NCBI GenBank assembly: GCA_018350325.1
Contig: JAEVLN010000054.1
Span: forward strand, 92,252-156,251
Reading direction: 5' to 3'
DNA from: Globodera rostochiensis
Lineage: Eukaryota > Nematoda > Chromadorea > Rhabditida > Heteroderidae
Length of the DNA stretch: 64,000 nt
Shown here piece after piece: positions 10,560-21,607 of the stretch. Position 1 is the stretch's first letter. Each line of letters opens with the position of its first letter. The notes under the pieces are model-generated. The model saw nothing but the letters and a program-made list of their open reading frames with translations, made no database searches and was not told the origin of the DNA. The position numbers were made by a program, and so were the translations under genes.

Positions 10560-13500
10560 TCATCTAACGGCTGTTGCCACCGTCCCAGTGACGCGAGCGC
10601 CTTTCGTCTTGCCTAAATTTTGGGAAAAATTTGAATTTGTTAAACTGGCCGTTAGCGACTAATTTTTGTTTATTGTTTTTGAGACCGAGGGGGGGGGGAC
10701 TTCACTCCCCTATAGTCCCAACTCTCTCGCTATGGCCCTAAATATCGAAATCCGTTATTTGGACAAATCGGGCTTTACCCCTGAAAACATGATCTATTTG
10801 TGTAGTGTTGTCTACTTACTCACGACTTTCACGCCATTCCGCCTCCGTGATCAGTGTGCCAAAGTGTTGTTGAACAGCCTGCACCGCGTAATAAGTGCCA
10901 AAAATGCGGACAGTGGCCTCCACGCAATTCTTGTCGTTGCCTCTGATGTCATCGGGCACCTCAAATGCCATTAATTATTTGGACTTTTTTCTAATGCTAA
11001 TCCCCGCCTTTCATTCTAAACAAATCTGAAAATTTTTATTCTGCTTCGGATAGGCCCTCTCTATCCAATTGTTCACTTTGATATGGGCTCCGCTGCTCTT
11101 CTGGAGCTGCTTGACCTTAAAAATGAAAAAAAGTAGGCAATTCTCGTAAAAAAAGCCCTTACGTTGTGTCCGCCTCGTCCAATGATCCGTCCGAGCACTT
11201 TTGATGGCACAATCGCTTCACATGCCAGCGAAATTTCGTCCACATGTTTGTTGTGAGTGTCCGCCACCTTCTGGAACACCCAGTATTGCGCCTAAAAACA
11301 TTTTTAAATCACAAAAAAAATGCAAGACAAACTTAAGGGGCTCCCCCCTCTCACTCATCATAACTTGCTTCAACCTCAACCGATTCAGAAATTCCCCTCG
11401 GAATTTTTAAACTTTTTTTTTGTCCAAGCGCAAATCTTTAACTTAATGCTAGCTTCAACTCGAGATCTTTCGAGTAACTTTAAGAATTCTGAATCGGTTG
11501 GAAGAAAGTTATTGCCCCGATCTTGACTGGAGATGAGTTTGGGTTGACCCCCAAAACTAAATGTAACTAAAATAACACTTAAATTAAAAACTGACTTTCT
11601 TTAGAATGTAATGCTCAATGAAATTCATAAGTTTCTATATTCAACCACACCTTGGACACTTGGAAGTCATAGCCCTGGATGAACACCGACCGCTCCATTG
11701 GCGACGTCGAGCCCTGCGGCCGCTGGTGGGCATAAGCAGCAACAGCAGTGTTTTGGAGAATGGCATTAGTGCCGTTGTTGGCAATGGTTGTGTTGGCAGC
11801 GGCGGTTGTCCCTTCGGCATCAGAAGCACCAACAGACGCAGTGGCAGCAGCAGCCGTTTCTGCTCCGCCTTCCGCCTCTTCCTGTTTTGTCGTCGTTACC
11901 GCATTCTTCTCCGCAAACTCCCCTTCGCTGTTGTTGTCGGTACCTGCTGCTGTCGCTGTTGCTGACACAACTTCAGCAACCAAAGTCTCCACCGATGTCG
12001 CAGCTTGTGCCGTCTGAAATGAATTATAAACAATCATAAAATTAGTTAAAAAATGAATTAACTTAAGTAGCGAAGAAGAAATAAATTTATTTTTTCAGGA
12101 AAAAAAGGCTCAATTAATCGTTGCCCGATGACCTGTTGATCAGACACATTTTGGTCCCGCTCTTGTTGTTGCTGTTCCTGCTGAGACTGCTCCGCATTCC
12201 CGTCAAGAGCACTTGTCACCGCCCCTTTTTCTTCCTTTTCCACCGATTGCTGCTCATTGGCGGTTGCCGCCTGCTCGAACTTGTTGCTGCAGCTAAACTT
12301 CTTCTGCCTATCGCGGTCGCCCTCAATGCTTATTATGGCACTAAAGGAACGGAAAACATTTTTTCTCGGGGTTTTAAATCCATTTCATTTAAAACTAGTG
12401 TTCCAAATTTTGGAACTCCCATCCAAGGGCGTTAATAAAGAAAGGCTTTCCAAAAAAACCAAACTTCCGGGTACGCCCATTGCCTTACGCATCAATTATC
12501 GGATAAAATAATTAAAGGAAAACAAAACCAACCCACCCACATTCGGCGATTATACTTTTGATTGCTTGACCCTAAATTCGCACAATTTAAATCCCAATTT
12601 CGTCCATTAACAAAATAAAGGCACCTTAGATCCGATGAGGATTCCGACAATTTGGCTGGGAACATAAACCCGACTTTTGACGAGAACTTAACGAAAATTG
12701 TGTGCAAATTTGTTAAATAAACGTCGGATCGATTTGAAGACTGCTCCACTCACCTGGGTTGGGCAGATTAGGCATTGCAATGTTATGAGCGAATTGACCC
12801 GTGGTGAGTGAAAAATTGGTGGCACTTGGATGGTTCTGCACAAAGAAGGACTGCGGGGCGACACCTGGCGGTTGGAAACTTTAGAATTCAGGACAAAAAA
12901 GGACATAGCAAATTTGATTCGCCACACAAAACTCCCCCCCCCCACTCGCCACCAATTTTTCCAAAAAAATTTACCCCACTGCGCACCGTAAACTGTTGCC
13001 GGATGATGGTAGGCGTTGTCCGCCCGGGAAATCATCGGCGCGCCCGCCACACTGCCCGGAGGCGCAATGTACGAGCCAATGTTGTCCACGGGGTGCAACA
13101 TGCCGGTCGGAGGCACCGGAGTCGGACAGAACTGCTGCAGTTGTTGCTAAATCGATTCCAAATTTACTAAAAAAAATTGATTCTTTTCTAGCCGCGATAA
13201 TTTGCTAGAACTACGAATTCCCCCCCCCCTCAGCTCCTCCTGCATGCATGCAGTGCCTTGTTGTTACATGAACATTGGTATGTACACTTGCACGACTAAC
13301 AAATGATGCATGCAACGCGTGCTGCATGAATTCAAGAGGAAGTGGGGGTTTTTTCTATGTTTAGTAAATTTAGTTGTTTTTTAATGCCGACTTAAACAAC
13401 AGCACAAAAAATTCATTATCATTTTTGTTCGCACCCCTCCTGCCCCCGCAGCGCCGCCTCCACTCGTGTTCATGTCCTGCTCGTAAAAAAGACGCAACTT

Positions 13501-14448
13501 CTGCTGTACATGCTTCTCCGCCGCCATCACTGTGTTGAAGGAGGTGCCCCGAATGGTGATGATCCGGTCGAGCAGCTCTGGAGTTTGGTATTGGTGCACT
13601 TCCTGCTGGCTTCGAGACTCGCTTAAAAAGGAAGAATGATTTGGAATATTAATTGAGAACTCAACCCTAATTCTGGCATAATTCAGCGAAAAAAGTTTTT
13701 GACAAAAACTTTGACTTATCAATCCCAAATAAGTAACCAATTGTTTTAAGCTCCGAATAGTCTATGAGCGACTCGGAAAACCTATATAAGGGTTCAGGGA
13801 CGTAGCCAGGAAAAATTTCGGGAAGGAGAATGGTTGTCAGAGAAGCACCGGCGCTCAGGTGGACCCATCTGAACACGATTTTTTCCAACAAAAAAAAGTT
13901 CGTCTAAATTTTGAATTTTTGAACGTCCCTGTAACGGTTTTCTGGACGTTATAATAAGTGCTAACACATGAGTCTTATCGTGGAAAGCACAGCGTGTTAC
14001 TTCCCGACAATTTTTATTAATAAAAAAATTTTCAGCCCTAATTTTCAAGTGTGCGAGCATTAAACAAAAAGCAACCCAACAATCGATTATGGAAAACAAA
14101 TGCCTAAAAATATTGGCAATTTTTTGTTTTGGGTGATCTGTTCACTCCCTCCTTCCAAAGTGTCCCCCCCCCCCCCCGAAACCTTTGAGTACGCGCTCTT
14201 GCCTTATAGAAATGTGAGATTGTGTGTCTTCAATGATCTTCTTTAAGCAATTGCCGCCTTTGCCGATGAGTCGACCGACGAGATGGTCCGGAACACGAAT
14301 CTTCGCTTCCACTTGAATGAGTGGAAAACGCAACTGAAAGAGAAGTGAAAGTTTGGATCATCGTTCAGTCCAAACTGAAACAATTGAAAAATGTTACCAA
14401 ATTCTCATCAATGGGCATAATCACTGATGTTGGATGAGCTGTGTGCAT
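10560..14448 (-). CDS. imph-1: IGF2BP/IMP-family KH-domain RNA-binding protein
   Basis: IMP proteins bind mRNAs through KH domains and govern their localisation, stability and translation. Three KH domains can be assembled. The KH2-like one has IRVPDHLVGRLIGKGGNCLK (exon 14203-14333), continuing as LLDRIITIRGTSFNTVMAAE (13435-13621). KH3 has VYVPSQIVGILIGSK, GQAIKSIIAE and GAIISIEGDRDRQKKFS, resuming at RSVFIQGYDFQVSKAQYWVF. KH4 has EAIVPSKVLGRIIGRGGHNV, VKQLQKSSGAHIKVNNW and VRIFGTYYAVQAVQQHFGTL. GXXG loops are intact in all three. The intron 13622-14202 uses a consensus GC donor (AAG|GCAAGA). A long Glu/Gln/Ala/Thr-rich insert (exons about 12133-12349 and 11652-12013) splits KH3. The last exon (10560-10612) is inferred from a strong donor, GTC|GTGAGT; otherwise the protein stops at 10816. 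No KH1 or RRM was found upstream, so the start at 14448 is tentative. Confidence 0.72.
11337..11552. mobile_element. inverted-repeat MITE in a KH-gene intron
   Basis: The outer ends GGGGCTCCCCCCTCTCACTC and GGTTGACCCCC, with inner arms ATAACTTGCTTCAACCTCAA and CCGATTCAGAAATTC versus GAATTCTGAATCGG and AGTTATTGCCCCGATCTTGA, make this a diverged relative of the element at 24463-24823. The flanks AAACTTAA and AAAACTAA could be a decayed 8-bp target duplication. Confidence 0.6.
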
Positions 14449-15290
14449 TGAGCCAAGTGAATTAATTATTAATTTATGGCTGTGGACAGTTCTAAAAAGG
14501 AATGAAAAAGGGAAGAATCAAAAAAATTTAGTAAGATCATTTCGTAGTCGACAAGGAATTTTGCCCAACACCCGACACCGGGGGGGGGGGGAAGGTTTTT
14601 TCAATCATTTGACTCCGTATCAAACACCAGCGCCGAATACATGGCATTTGATCAACAAACACAACGTTGACACCTCAAAAGTTTTGGTTTTAAAATCATT
14701 CAAAAAGCATGAATCCGATCATCACTTGTCTTTTCGTTTGATTTTGTGCTTTTGAAGATGAGAACAAAATTAATGTTCTGACTCGGGTCCGGAGTTGTTC
14801 ATTATGTGGTGTAGAGCCCCTTTGAAAATCCTGGTTCAGGATTTTGGAAATAACCTGGATCTGGATTTTCCAGGATGGTTTTCAGGATATTCTGATCCTG
14901 GTGCTTTATGCGGATCCAAGACCCCGACTTTTAGACTTTGCTTGAAAATTATTAAACCCAGCATTTGTTAATTAAGTCGTTTTTCCTTAATTTTCAAAAA
15001 TTGTCAAAACCCGCCTTAAATGCTCAATTTTGATTTTGCTATTGACGAATTCGTAATCAGGGCATCAAATAACATATTTCTACTTTGAGGGTATAACTTT
15101 TTCATAGTCACTTCCGCGCAAAAAAAGTTATTTTATCCGGCTTTTGTTACTCAAAGGAGTAGCAAAATTACTGCTCATTCGTTTCCAGTATGTTTGAAAG
15201 CTTACACAAGGGTGACCCGACATTTCAACACTGGACATTTCAACACTGGACATTTCAACACTGATTTCAACACTGATTTTAAATTTTAAA
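14449..15290. other. intergenic with short tandem repeats
   Basis: No gene is supported. A G run lies at about 14581. Diverged CAGGAT/ATCCTGG repeats occupy about 14825-14905. GACATTTCAACACTG units repeat at about 15218-15283. Base composition turns strongly AT-rich near 15,285. Confidence 0.5.
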
Positions 15291-15351
15291 AATAAATTGA
15301 TAGTGCCAAATTCAAAAATACCTAGTTATAATTAAATAAAGGCTTACGAGC

Positions 15352-15380
15352 GTTTAGGCGCCGCTTTGCGGCGCCTAAAC
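15352..15380. repeat. perfect 13-bp stem hairpin
   Basis: GTTTAGGCGCCGC (15352-15364), a TTT loop, then GCGGCGCCTAAAC (15368-15380). It is a strong GC-rich stem in AT-rich DNA. It could be the subterminal hairpin of the Helitron on the minus strand. CTAG occurs about 28 nt beyond it in that direction, which is farther than usual. Confidence 0.6.
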
Positions 15381-16382
15381 ACTCTTTTGAAGCTTATAAA
15401 TAAATTTATTTAATTTTATTACTTACATATCTATATAAATTGAAATGTTAAATCAAGTGTGAATTTAATTTTATTTTTATTCTTATTTAACATATAATAA
15501 TTTTTATTTTTTTTATTCCTTAAGATTTTGTGATTTTCAAATAAAGATGTTTTATTTTTTCATTTAAATACATTGTATTTATTTTTTTTATAGAATGGTG
15601 TAAATAATTCAATGTGAATCTATTATGTTATCAAAACATTTTTAGTTTAAAAGAATGATCAAATTGGATAATCAAAGTCAGCCAAATTTTGCTTTTGAAA
15701 TTTTTTGTCCTCGTGTTTTACGATTGATTTTTCATCATAAATGGTCAATGTCAATACACCAGCTAAATAATAAAAGAGATTTTTTGATATTCTTATTATT
15801 TAAACTACATTAGTATTGGTGAGTTTTGTTATTCTTTTCATACCGTATATACTCTTTTTTAATTTAAATTTTTAAAATTTTCGAATTCAAAATTCAAATT
15901 TTTCGAATTTTTAACTAAAATATTGAACTTTTCAAAATTTTTGGCGAAAAAGTAAAAAGAATAACAAAAAATTCAAATTATCCGCCATATTGACTAATTG
16001 GAGTATCGGATTATTCGTCAAATTTTTCTTAGCATGTCGGATAAATGAATAGTGTTGGATAAAAGTTTAAAAGAATTATAATAAGCGTGTTAGTTTATTT
16101 TATAAAGAATACCGTCATTAATGTCGGCATCGGCAGTGTTAATCGTAACTTCTTTTCCAATCACAAATTTTAAGCTGTTTGGGAAAATAATCTGTGTCTT
16201 ATATTGTTCGTCATGACACATGGTTCCATCTTGTTTTTTTAATGAATTAATAGGACATTGTTTACGTGCGATACAAACTCTGACTCCACCTTATAATAAT
16301 TGAAAATGTTAAATATTTTTAATTGATATTATTTAAATCGTATAAAAATTTGTTTTAATATATAATTATTTTATTTATTATT

Positions 16383-16817
16383 TTAATTGCCTGAATAACT
16401 TCCGCTTTTTTTGAAATCGGCCAATAAATACACTTGATTTTCAGTTTTTTTTCCGCTAACCGCTATTTTTGAAGTGTTGACAAAAAGAAACGACATTTCT
16501 TGTTTGGAGCTATATTTTGGCTGTACTTGTTGTATTTTTAAAGTGCATCCCTTAATAAAACATGGTTTATCATCTTTTTGATAAATGATAATTATTTTGA
16601 ATTTATTTGTCGATAAAATTTTAAAAATAACTGATATTTTGATTACCTCTTTTTTGTCCAAGATAAAACTCAAAAATTCTGCAAGAATATTCCATGCAGT
16701 GAGACATCCTTTTGTATTATCAAGAAACATTACATCCAAAACTTTGGCTTCATTCCCTTTTGCGATAACATCTCTTAGCTTGATACTCAATATCGCCGCT
16801 TCAATTTCAATTAACAA
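16383..16817 (-). CDS. RPA-like OB-fold protein of the Helitron
   Basis: An intact 144-residue ORF. The segment IKLRDVIAKGNEAKVLDVMF, then LDNTKGCLTAWNILAEF and a following hydrophobic strand, resembles the RPA70 OB-fold pattern (region of conserved Lys/Asp, 'VLDV..LD', 'LT.W...A'). Such proteins bind single-stranded DNA and occur as accessory genes in some Helitrons. Codon use is AT-rich like the surrounding block. The call rests on motif resemblance alone. Confidence 0.5.
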   Translation of the reverse strand: MLIEIEAAILSIKLRDVIAKGNEAKVLDVMFLDNTKGCLTAWNILAEFLSFILDKKEVIKISVIFKILSTNKFKIIIIYQKDDKPCFIKGCTLKIQQVQPKYSSKQEMSFLFVNTSKIAVSGKKTENQVYLLADFKKSGSYSGN

Positions 16818-16974
16818 AATTTTATTAATTTAAATTCATTAAGAGTCGATTTTTAGATGTGCATTAAAAAAATTTAAAAACTTGATATTTATAAAAAAAG
16901 TGCCAAAAAAATACAGCAAAAATGGCGAGATTTATAGAAATATTAATTAATTCATAAAGCTTATATTAATTTTA

Positions 16975-17256
16975 TTATTTTATAATTGCATACATGCATT
17001 TTTCTCCTTGACGAATCTTTTCCAAGGGCGTTGGGTGAAAATTTTCTGTATCAAGAGAATATTTTTGGCGAAGAAATTCAAAATAAACAGTTTGATTTAT
17101 TTCAATAATATTTTTTTCCAATTTCAAAACACTTGATCCTTCTTGGCAGCGAATTTCGTACTCTACACTCCCATAATTGTATTGAGCTCCGATGTTACGT
17201 ACAGCAAATGTTTTAAAATAAAACGTTTTGTTCTTAAAAACACAATAATTATCCAT
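16975..17256 (-). CDS. small ORF in the Helitron block, function unknown
   Basis: An intact 93-residue reading frame (starting MDNYCVFKNKTFYF) on the same strand as the OB-fold ORF and helicase. Alternating charged and beta-prone hydrophobic residues would suit another OB-fold half, perhaps the N-terminal exon of the RPA-like protein, but no diagnostic motif is visible. Confidence 0.35.
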   Translation of the reverse strand: MDNYCVFKNKTFYFKTFAVRNIGAQYNYGSVEYEIRCQEGSSVLKLEKNIIEINQTVYFEFLRQKYSLDTENFHPTPLEKIRQGEKCMYAIIK

Positions 17257-17562
17257 TTTAAAATTTTAATTTATAAATTTCTTATTCAAATTATGTTTTA
17301 TTAACTAAAATTCTTACCAAAAATGACGGTCCGAGTTCCCTTGAAATGCGTTCAACATTTCTATCCCAACATGTGATATTAATGAAGTCATAACCATCAC
17401 TTCCAATCATCGTTAGCACGTTGCTTTTTCGCCAACGGTGCGAATTGCATCGCTCACGATAAGCGTGAGCTTGATATCGCTTAACACATTAATTTTTATT
17501 TGACAAAAATATTATTATATTTTATTATTTGTATTAATTAAAATTACATCATAGATTCTCCT

Positions 17563-18311
17563 GGGGCCCTTTGCTCGTCTTCGGGTTAAATTAACCCGGG
17601 TTAACGCCTTAACCCGGGTTTATTTAACCCGGGTTAACGCCCGAGCTTAACCGCTTTGCTCGTCTTTAACCTGGGTTAAGTTAACCCGGGTTAAATAAAC
17701 CCGGGTTTATTCCCTCCCTCTCTTCAACTTTTTATTCATTACTTTGGGAAATTTTTTAATTATTTCAAAACAAAATAAAATAATTTGAAATATGTTTAAA
17801 TAACTTAATGAAGAAAGAGAAGGGAATGCGTAGTCAACTTGGCTATGACACGGAAGAGCTTTGAAGACATTTCGATGTTTTGATTGATTAAATTAATCAT
17901 CAAAATTTTAATTTTTTTCAAGAACTAAAAGATGAATTTTGTCGAAACAAATATTTTATTTTCATTATTTTAAATGAATTTATCGCCAAAATATTGATTT
18001 AAGTTGTTTTATTTTAAATTAAATTAATTTTATTGACTAAATAAATCGTTAACCCTGCCTCGTAGCAGGGTTAAGAATCCTTAAGAAAAAATAAACCCGG
18101 GTTAGATGAGCAAAGCAAATGTAAATTAACCCGGGTTAAGTTTCGTTAACCCGGGTTAAAGAGGCGCTTAACCCGGGTTAAATAAACCCGGGTTAAGCGT
18201 TAACCCGGGTTAAGAACCCAAAGACGAGCAAAGCAATTCTTCCCTCGTTAACCCGGGTTAAGGCGTTAACCCGGGTTAAGGCCGTTAACCCGAAGACGAG
18301 CAAAGGGCCCC
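17563..18311. mobile_element. 749-bp element with 27-bp perfect terminal inverted repeats
   Basis: GGGGCCCTTTGCTCGTCTTC plus GGGTTAA (17563-17589) recurs exactly as reverse complement at 18285-18311. Just inside each end lies a cluster of the palindrome TTAACCCGGGTTAA; the centre is AT-rich and non-coding. The AGACGAGCAAAG motif also recurs internally (about 17650-17670 and 18211-18225). No target duplication of 2-10 bp was found next to either end, so the superfamily is not assigned. It sits inside the Helitron block. Confidence 0.8.
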
Positions 18312-18929
18312 TGGTCGTAATGTTTTGATAGGGGTAAGTTTAGCTTTTTTGCTTGGAGAAACAATTGGATCTTGGATTGCTTTCATTTTTCACTAACTTT
18401 TTAATTATTTATTATATCAATTTGACGTTTGTTTTGATGAGTACTATAGCAAATAATTGCTGTGAATGCAAATATTTTGGTTGTTGACCATTTTTTTTTG
18501 TCCATTTTTTTGTTTACGTTGTTTTTGATCTTTGATTTTTGCATGTTATCCATTTTTCTTTCAATTCATAAATACTGTAATTCAAATTAATTTATTTTAC
18601 TAAACAGATTTCGGTATGCCCAAAAATGCTTGACAAATATTGTCATTATCGTCTTTAGTCTTAAAGGCAATTATGAATGATGAAAAAAGCGATTGCAGAT
18701 GTTTTATATATTTTTTCCTGTTTTCATTTCTTTTAGATTTTTCAATTTTGGTTTTATTTATTAATTGTTTATTATTTTGTATTTTATTGAATATGTGCGT
18801 ACATATATATATATGAATATTACAAAAGTTTTTTATTCTAAACAATGTTTTTTTTGTTTTTATTCTCAGTTGAATATTTACCTTTATTATTATACTAAAA
18901 ATAATAAGATTAAAATTATAAGTAAACTG

Positions 18930-19610
18930 TTACAAAACTTCTTTCCAAACAATGTTATCAACCTGTGCATTTTTGTTTTCGTTTGAAAGTTTTACTTTAA
19001 TTTGTTGCCACGAACCAACACGTGATAATGCCACGTATGTCTGTCCGTGCGAAAAACTTTGCCTAGACCAATCAATACCAATTTTTTGATATGTAGCTCC
19101 TTGACCTTTAATAAAAGTAGCTGCAAAAGCTAAACGTATAGGGAACTGATGGCGTTTTAATGGTACGGGAAACTCATTCTCTGTTATTAAAGAAATGCGG
19201 TGAATATATACTTCAGAACCTTCTTTGTTACCTCCAAGTATTATGCACCTCAAAAGATGGTCTTTTAATTCTAAAACTTGCAAAAGTGTTCCATTACAAA
19301 GACCATTTTCTATGCTAATGTTGCGCAGAAGCATTACTTTACAATTTGGCTTCAATTTTAATTTGTGGAGAGGAAAACCAGGAGCATTAAAAGAGTTCAT
19401 TATTTCAGGTGTGACTGGAAAGTTTTTACTTGTTTCTACTTCATCAATGCTTAAATACGTTACACACTCACCGGGAAATTTTATTTTCTTGTAAAATACA
19501 ATGTAACGGGAGTTCAACAAAATCATTATAATTTATACCATTACCAATATCGAGTTGCTGGGCAAAAGTCTTATCTTTTGCTCTGGCGCTTGATGTACCA
19601 GAAGGGGATG
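18930..19610 (-). pseudogene. Pif1/Helitron helicase C-terminal fragment
   Basis: The open stretch 18930-19526 encodes FPGECVTYLSIDEVE, FPLHKLKLKPNCKVMLLRN, CNGTLLQV, RRISL-type and FPIRLAFAATFIKGQGATYQ, and GQTYVALSRVGSWQQIKVKL. These are the classic C-terminal motifs of Pif1-family helicases fused to Rep in Helitrons. Upstream, in another frame, 19526-19610 still encodes TFAQQLDIGNGINYNDFVEL, the motif that normally precedes the above by roughly 70 residues. The copy therefore carries an internal deletion and frameshift, and motifs I-III are absent. It is a dead fragment. Confidence 0.8.
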
Positions 19611-21607
19611 ATGAGCTCTACGCGCTGATGCCAACAACAGAAGCGCTAACGCAATATGGAGCAAAGAAGAGAAGGGCCTTCGGCCACGCATTGAATGCAA
19701 ATGATGTGGCGTCCATCGAAGTGCCACAGCACTTTGCAATTAAGGAAGGCAAGCAGTAGGTTTTTCATTTATTCGGCTTTAAGTAATTCAAAAATAAGGT
19801 TTCTGATCTACGACAGCAATAATGTGAGGGCTGGCGCTGATCGTGTTTTGGTTTTTCCCAGCGCCAGGGTAACCTTTTAACAAACAACTTAAGCATTGTG
19901 AATTTTTTAGGCACTCGATTATCTTCGAGAGAATAAGCATTGGGCGGCGGACTCAACGTTCCAAGTCACGCCTCGCATTTTAGCCAGTTATTTGTCATCG
20001 GGTTTTTTGTCAAACACCGAATGTTCCCGGCTGTTCACGCACTCATGACCGGAAAAACATGTCAGCAATACACAGAAGTTCTGACAGCACTCAAGGACAA
20101 ATTGGGCGCTGATCATAAACCACTCAGTGGTTTGTTTGTTTCCAAATCCTTCAAAAACTACGCCTTTTTTTAGTGATGACTGACTTCGAAGTTGGGGAGT
20201 ACTCATCTTTCGTCGCTGTTTACGACGGAATCACTACGAAAGCCTGTGTCTTCCATTTAGCGCAAAGTCACATGCGCCGAATGAAACAACTCGGATTGAC
20301 GCGACGTTACAATGACCCGGCAGTACGAAAAGTGCCTCGTTTGTGCGCGAGTCTCGCCTTCCTGCCATTTGAGTTAATTAGACGTGGTTTTGCCATTATA
20401 ATTAACCAATCGCCATTAGGAATGAAAGGTAATAAAGCTAAAAATTACGATTTCTAAATTTATTTTTCAGACTTTCTGTTTTACGTCGCCAAAAATTATA
20501 TCGGGTTGAGTCTATGGGAGCAAACTGAGAAGAAAAATGCATTTCGCCCAAACTCCGACGCTTTACGAATGATGGATGGCTTACCTAGTCGCACAATCGA
20601 CTCCGAGAAGTTTTTGCAAATCATTTTCATTTCTTTTGTTTTTTTCAGATTCATTGGAACTGTCAAACGAATCAAGTGGTCACGCGCACGCGATTTGCTT
20701 CGGTCAGCCTCCGCAAGCTTCTGGAGTATTTCCGCCATTCAATCAATCAACGAGGAACCCCGAAACCCGGATGTGAACAATTTAAATCAGGGTAAAAACG
20801 AACTAGCTAAATGTGTTACTGATAAAGTTAACTTGGGCCAAGATATGAATTTCCGCTTGCAAAACGCCCAAAATATCCGTGGGGACTCTGGAATGTGCGT
20901 GGACGGGTAGAAGAAGCCTTGCCAAGAAGTCAAGCTTCGATGGAAGCAACGCATTTGGCGTTTCAGGTTTAACGTTCAAGGAATTTTTGATTAGAAAACA
21001 GGTAATTTAGAAAAAAAAACAAGAGAAGGCCGCGGATGTTTGATTTTTTGACTGCGCTTCACAAATTTGACACACAAAAAATGCAAGAGGCGCGCGAGGC
21101 CTTGACAAAAAAACTCCCAAGACGGCGCCCGGAATTCGCTGAGATGGATCGCCAACTTCTCAATTTGGTCAAAAATGCCCGCTTGGGGACCGATCAGGAA
21201 ATTGGTGTTTTTCTTGAGGCAGTTTCACTGTCACTGCAGCGTCTCGAACCAAACATCCTGGACTTTCCGCTGGCAGAAGAAGTTGAGAATGACCCACCGA
21301 CGGAGCCTTGACAAAAAAACTCCCAAGACGGCGCCCGGAATTCGCTGAGATGGATCGCCAACTTCTCAATTTGGTCAAAAATGCCCGCTTGGGGACCGAT
21401 CAGGAAATTGGTGTTTTTCTTGAGGCAGTTTCACTGTCACTGCAGCGTCTCGAACCAAACCTCCTGGACTTTCCGCTGGCAGAAGAAGTTGAGAATGACC
21501 CACCGACGGACGACCAGAATGAAAACGAGGCGGTGAATTTTCCTGGAGATTCAGCTTTCATCGATCACGATTATTGGCCATCATTCCTCGAGGATCAAAA
21601 CATTTGA
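19576..21607 (+). pseudogene. MULE-type transposase gene, frame-disrupted
   Basis: MULE transposases cut and paste DNA with a DDE domain. The fragments are collinear: DVASIEVPQHFAIKEGKQ, FLIYDSNNVRAGADRVLVF, HWAADSTFQVTPR (first catalytic Asp), then after a one-base frame change near 19978 QLFVIGFFVKHRMFPAVHAL and TGKTCQQYTEVLTALKDKLG. An intron (20131-20172) leads to VMTDFEVGEYSSF (second Asp), ACVFHLAQSHMRRMKQLGL (CxxH-like), LCASLAFLPFELIRRGF, and another intron. The C-terminal part is altered by a 206-bp tandem duplication. Several junctions have in-frame stops or no canonical splice site, so the copy is probably inactive. Confidence 0.7.
21099..21510. repeat. 206-bp direct tandem duplication
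   Basis: 21099-21304 and 21305-21510 match along the compared length, with only one difference noticed (AACATCCTGG versus AACCTCCTGG). Both copies read through the C-terminal MULE ORF. As 206 is not a multiple of three, the first copy runs into a TGA at 21309-21311. Confidence 0.9.

Larger units (their letters stand above)
15285..19610 (-). mobile_element. degraded Helitron with RPA-like ORF
   Basis: This AT-rich block differs from its GC-richer neighbours in base composition and carries, on one strand, a Pif1-type helicase C terminus (18930-19610) and an OB-fold ORF resembling replication protein A (16383-16817). Helitrons encode Rep-helicase proteins, and several lineages also carry RPA-like single-strand-binding proteins. 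No Rep (HUH) domain is present, so this is the 3' half of an element at best. A perfect 13-bp hairpin at 15352-15380 is where a Helitron 3' hairpin could be, but I cannot show a clean CTRR end beside it. The right boundary touches the MULE gene. Confidence 0.6.

Noticed and set aside
17563..18311. hAT membership for the 27-bp TIR element
   Set aside because: The ends begin GGGGCCC and I could not find an 8-bp duplication in the flanks.
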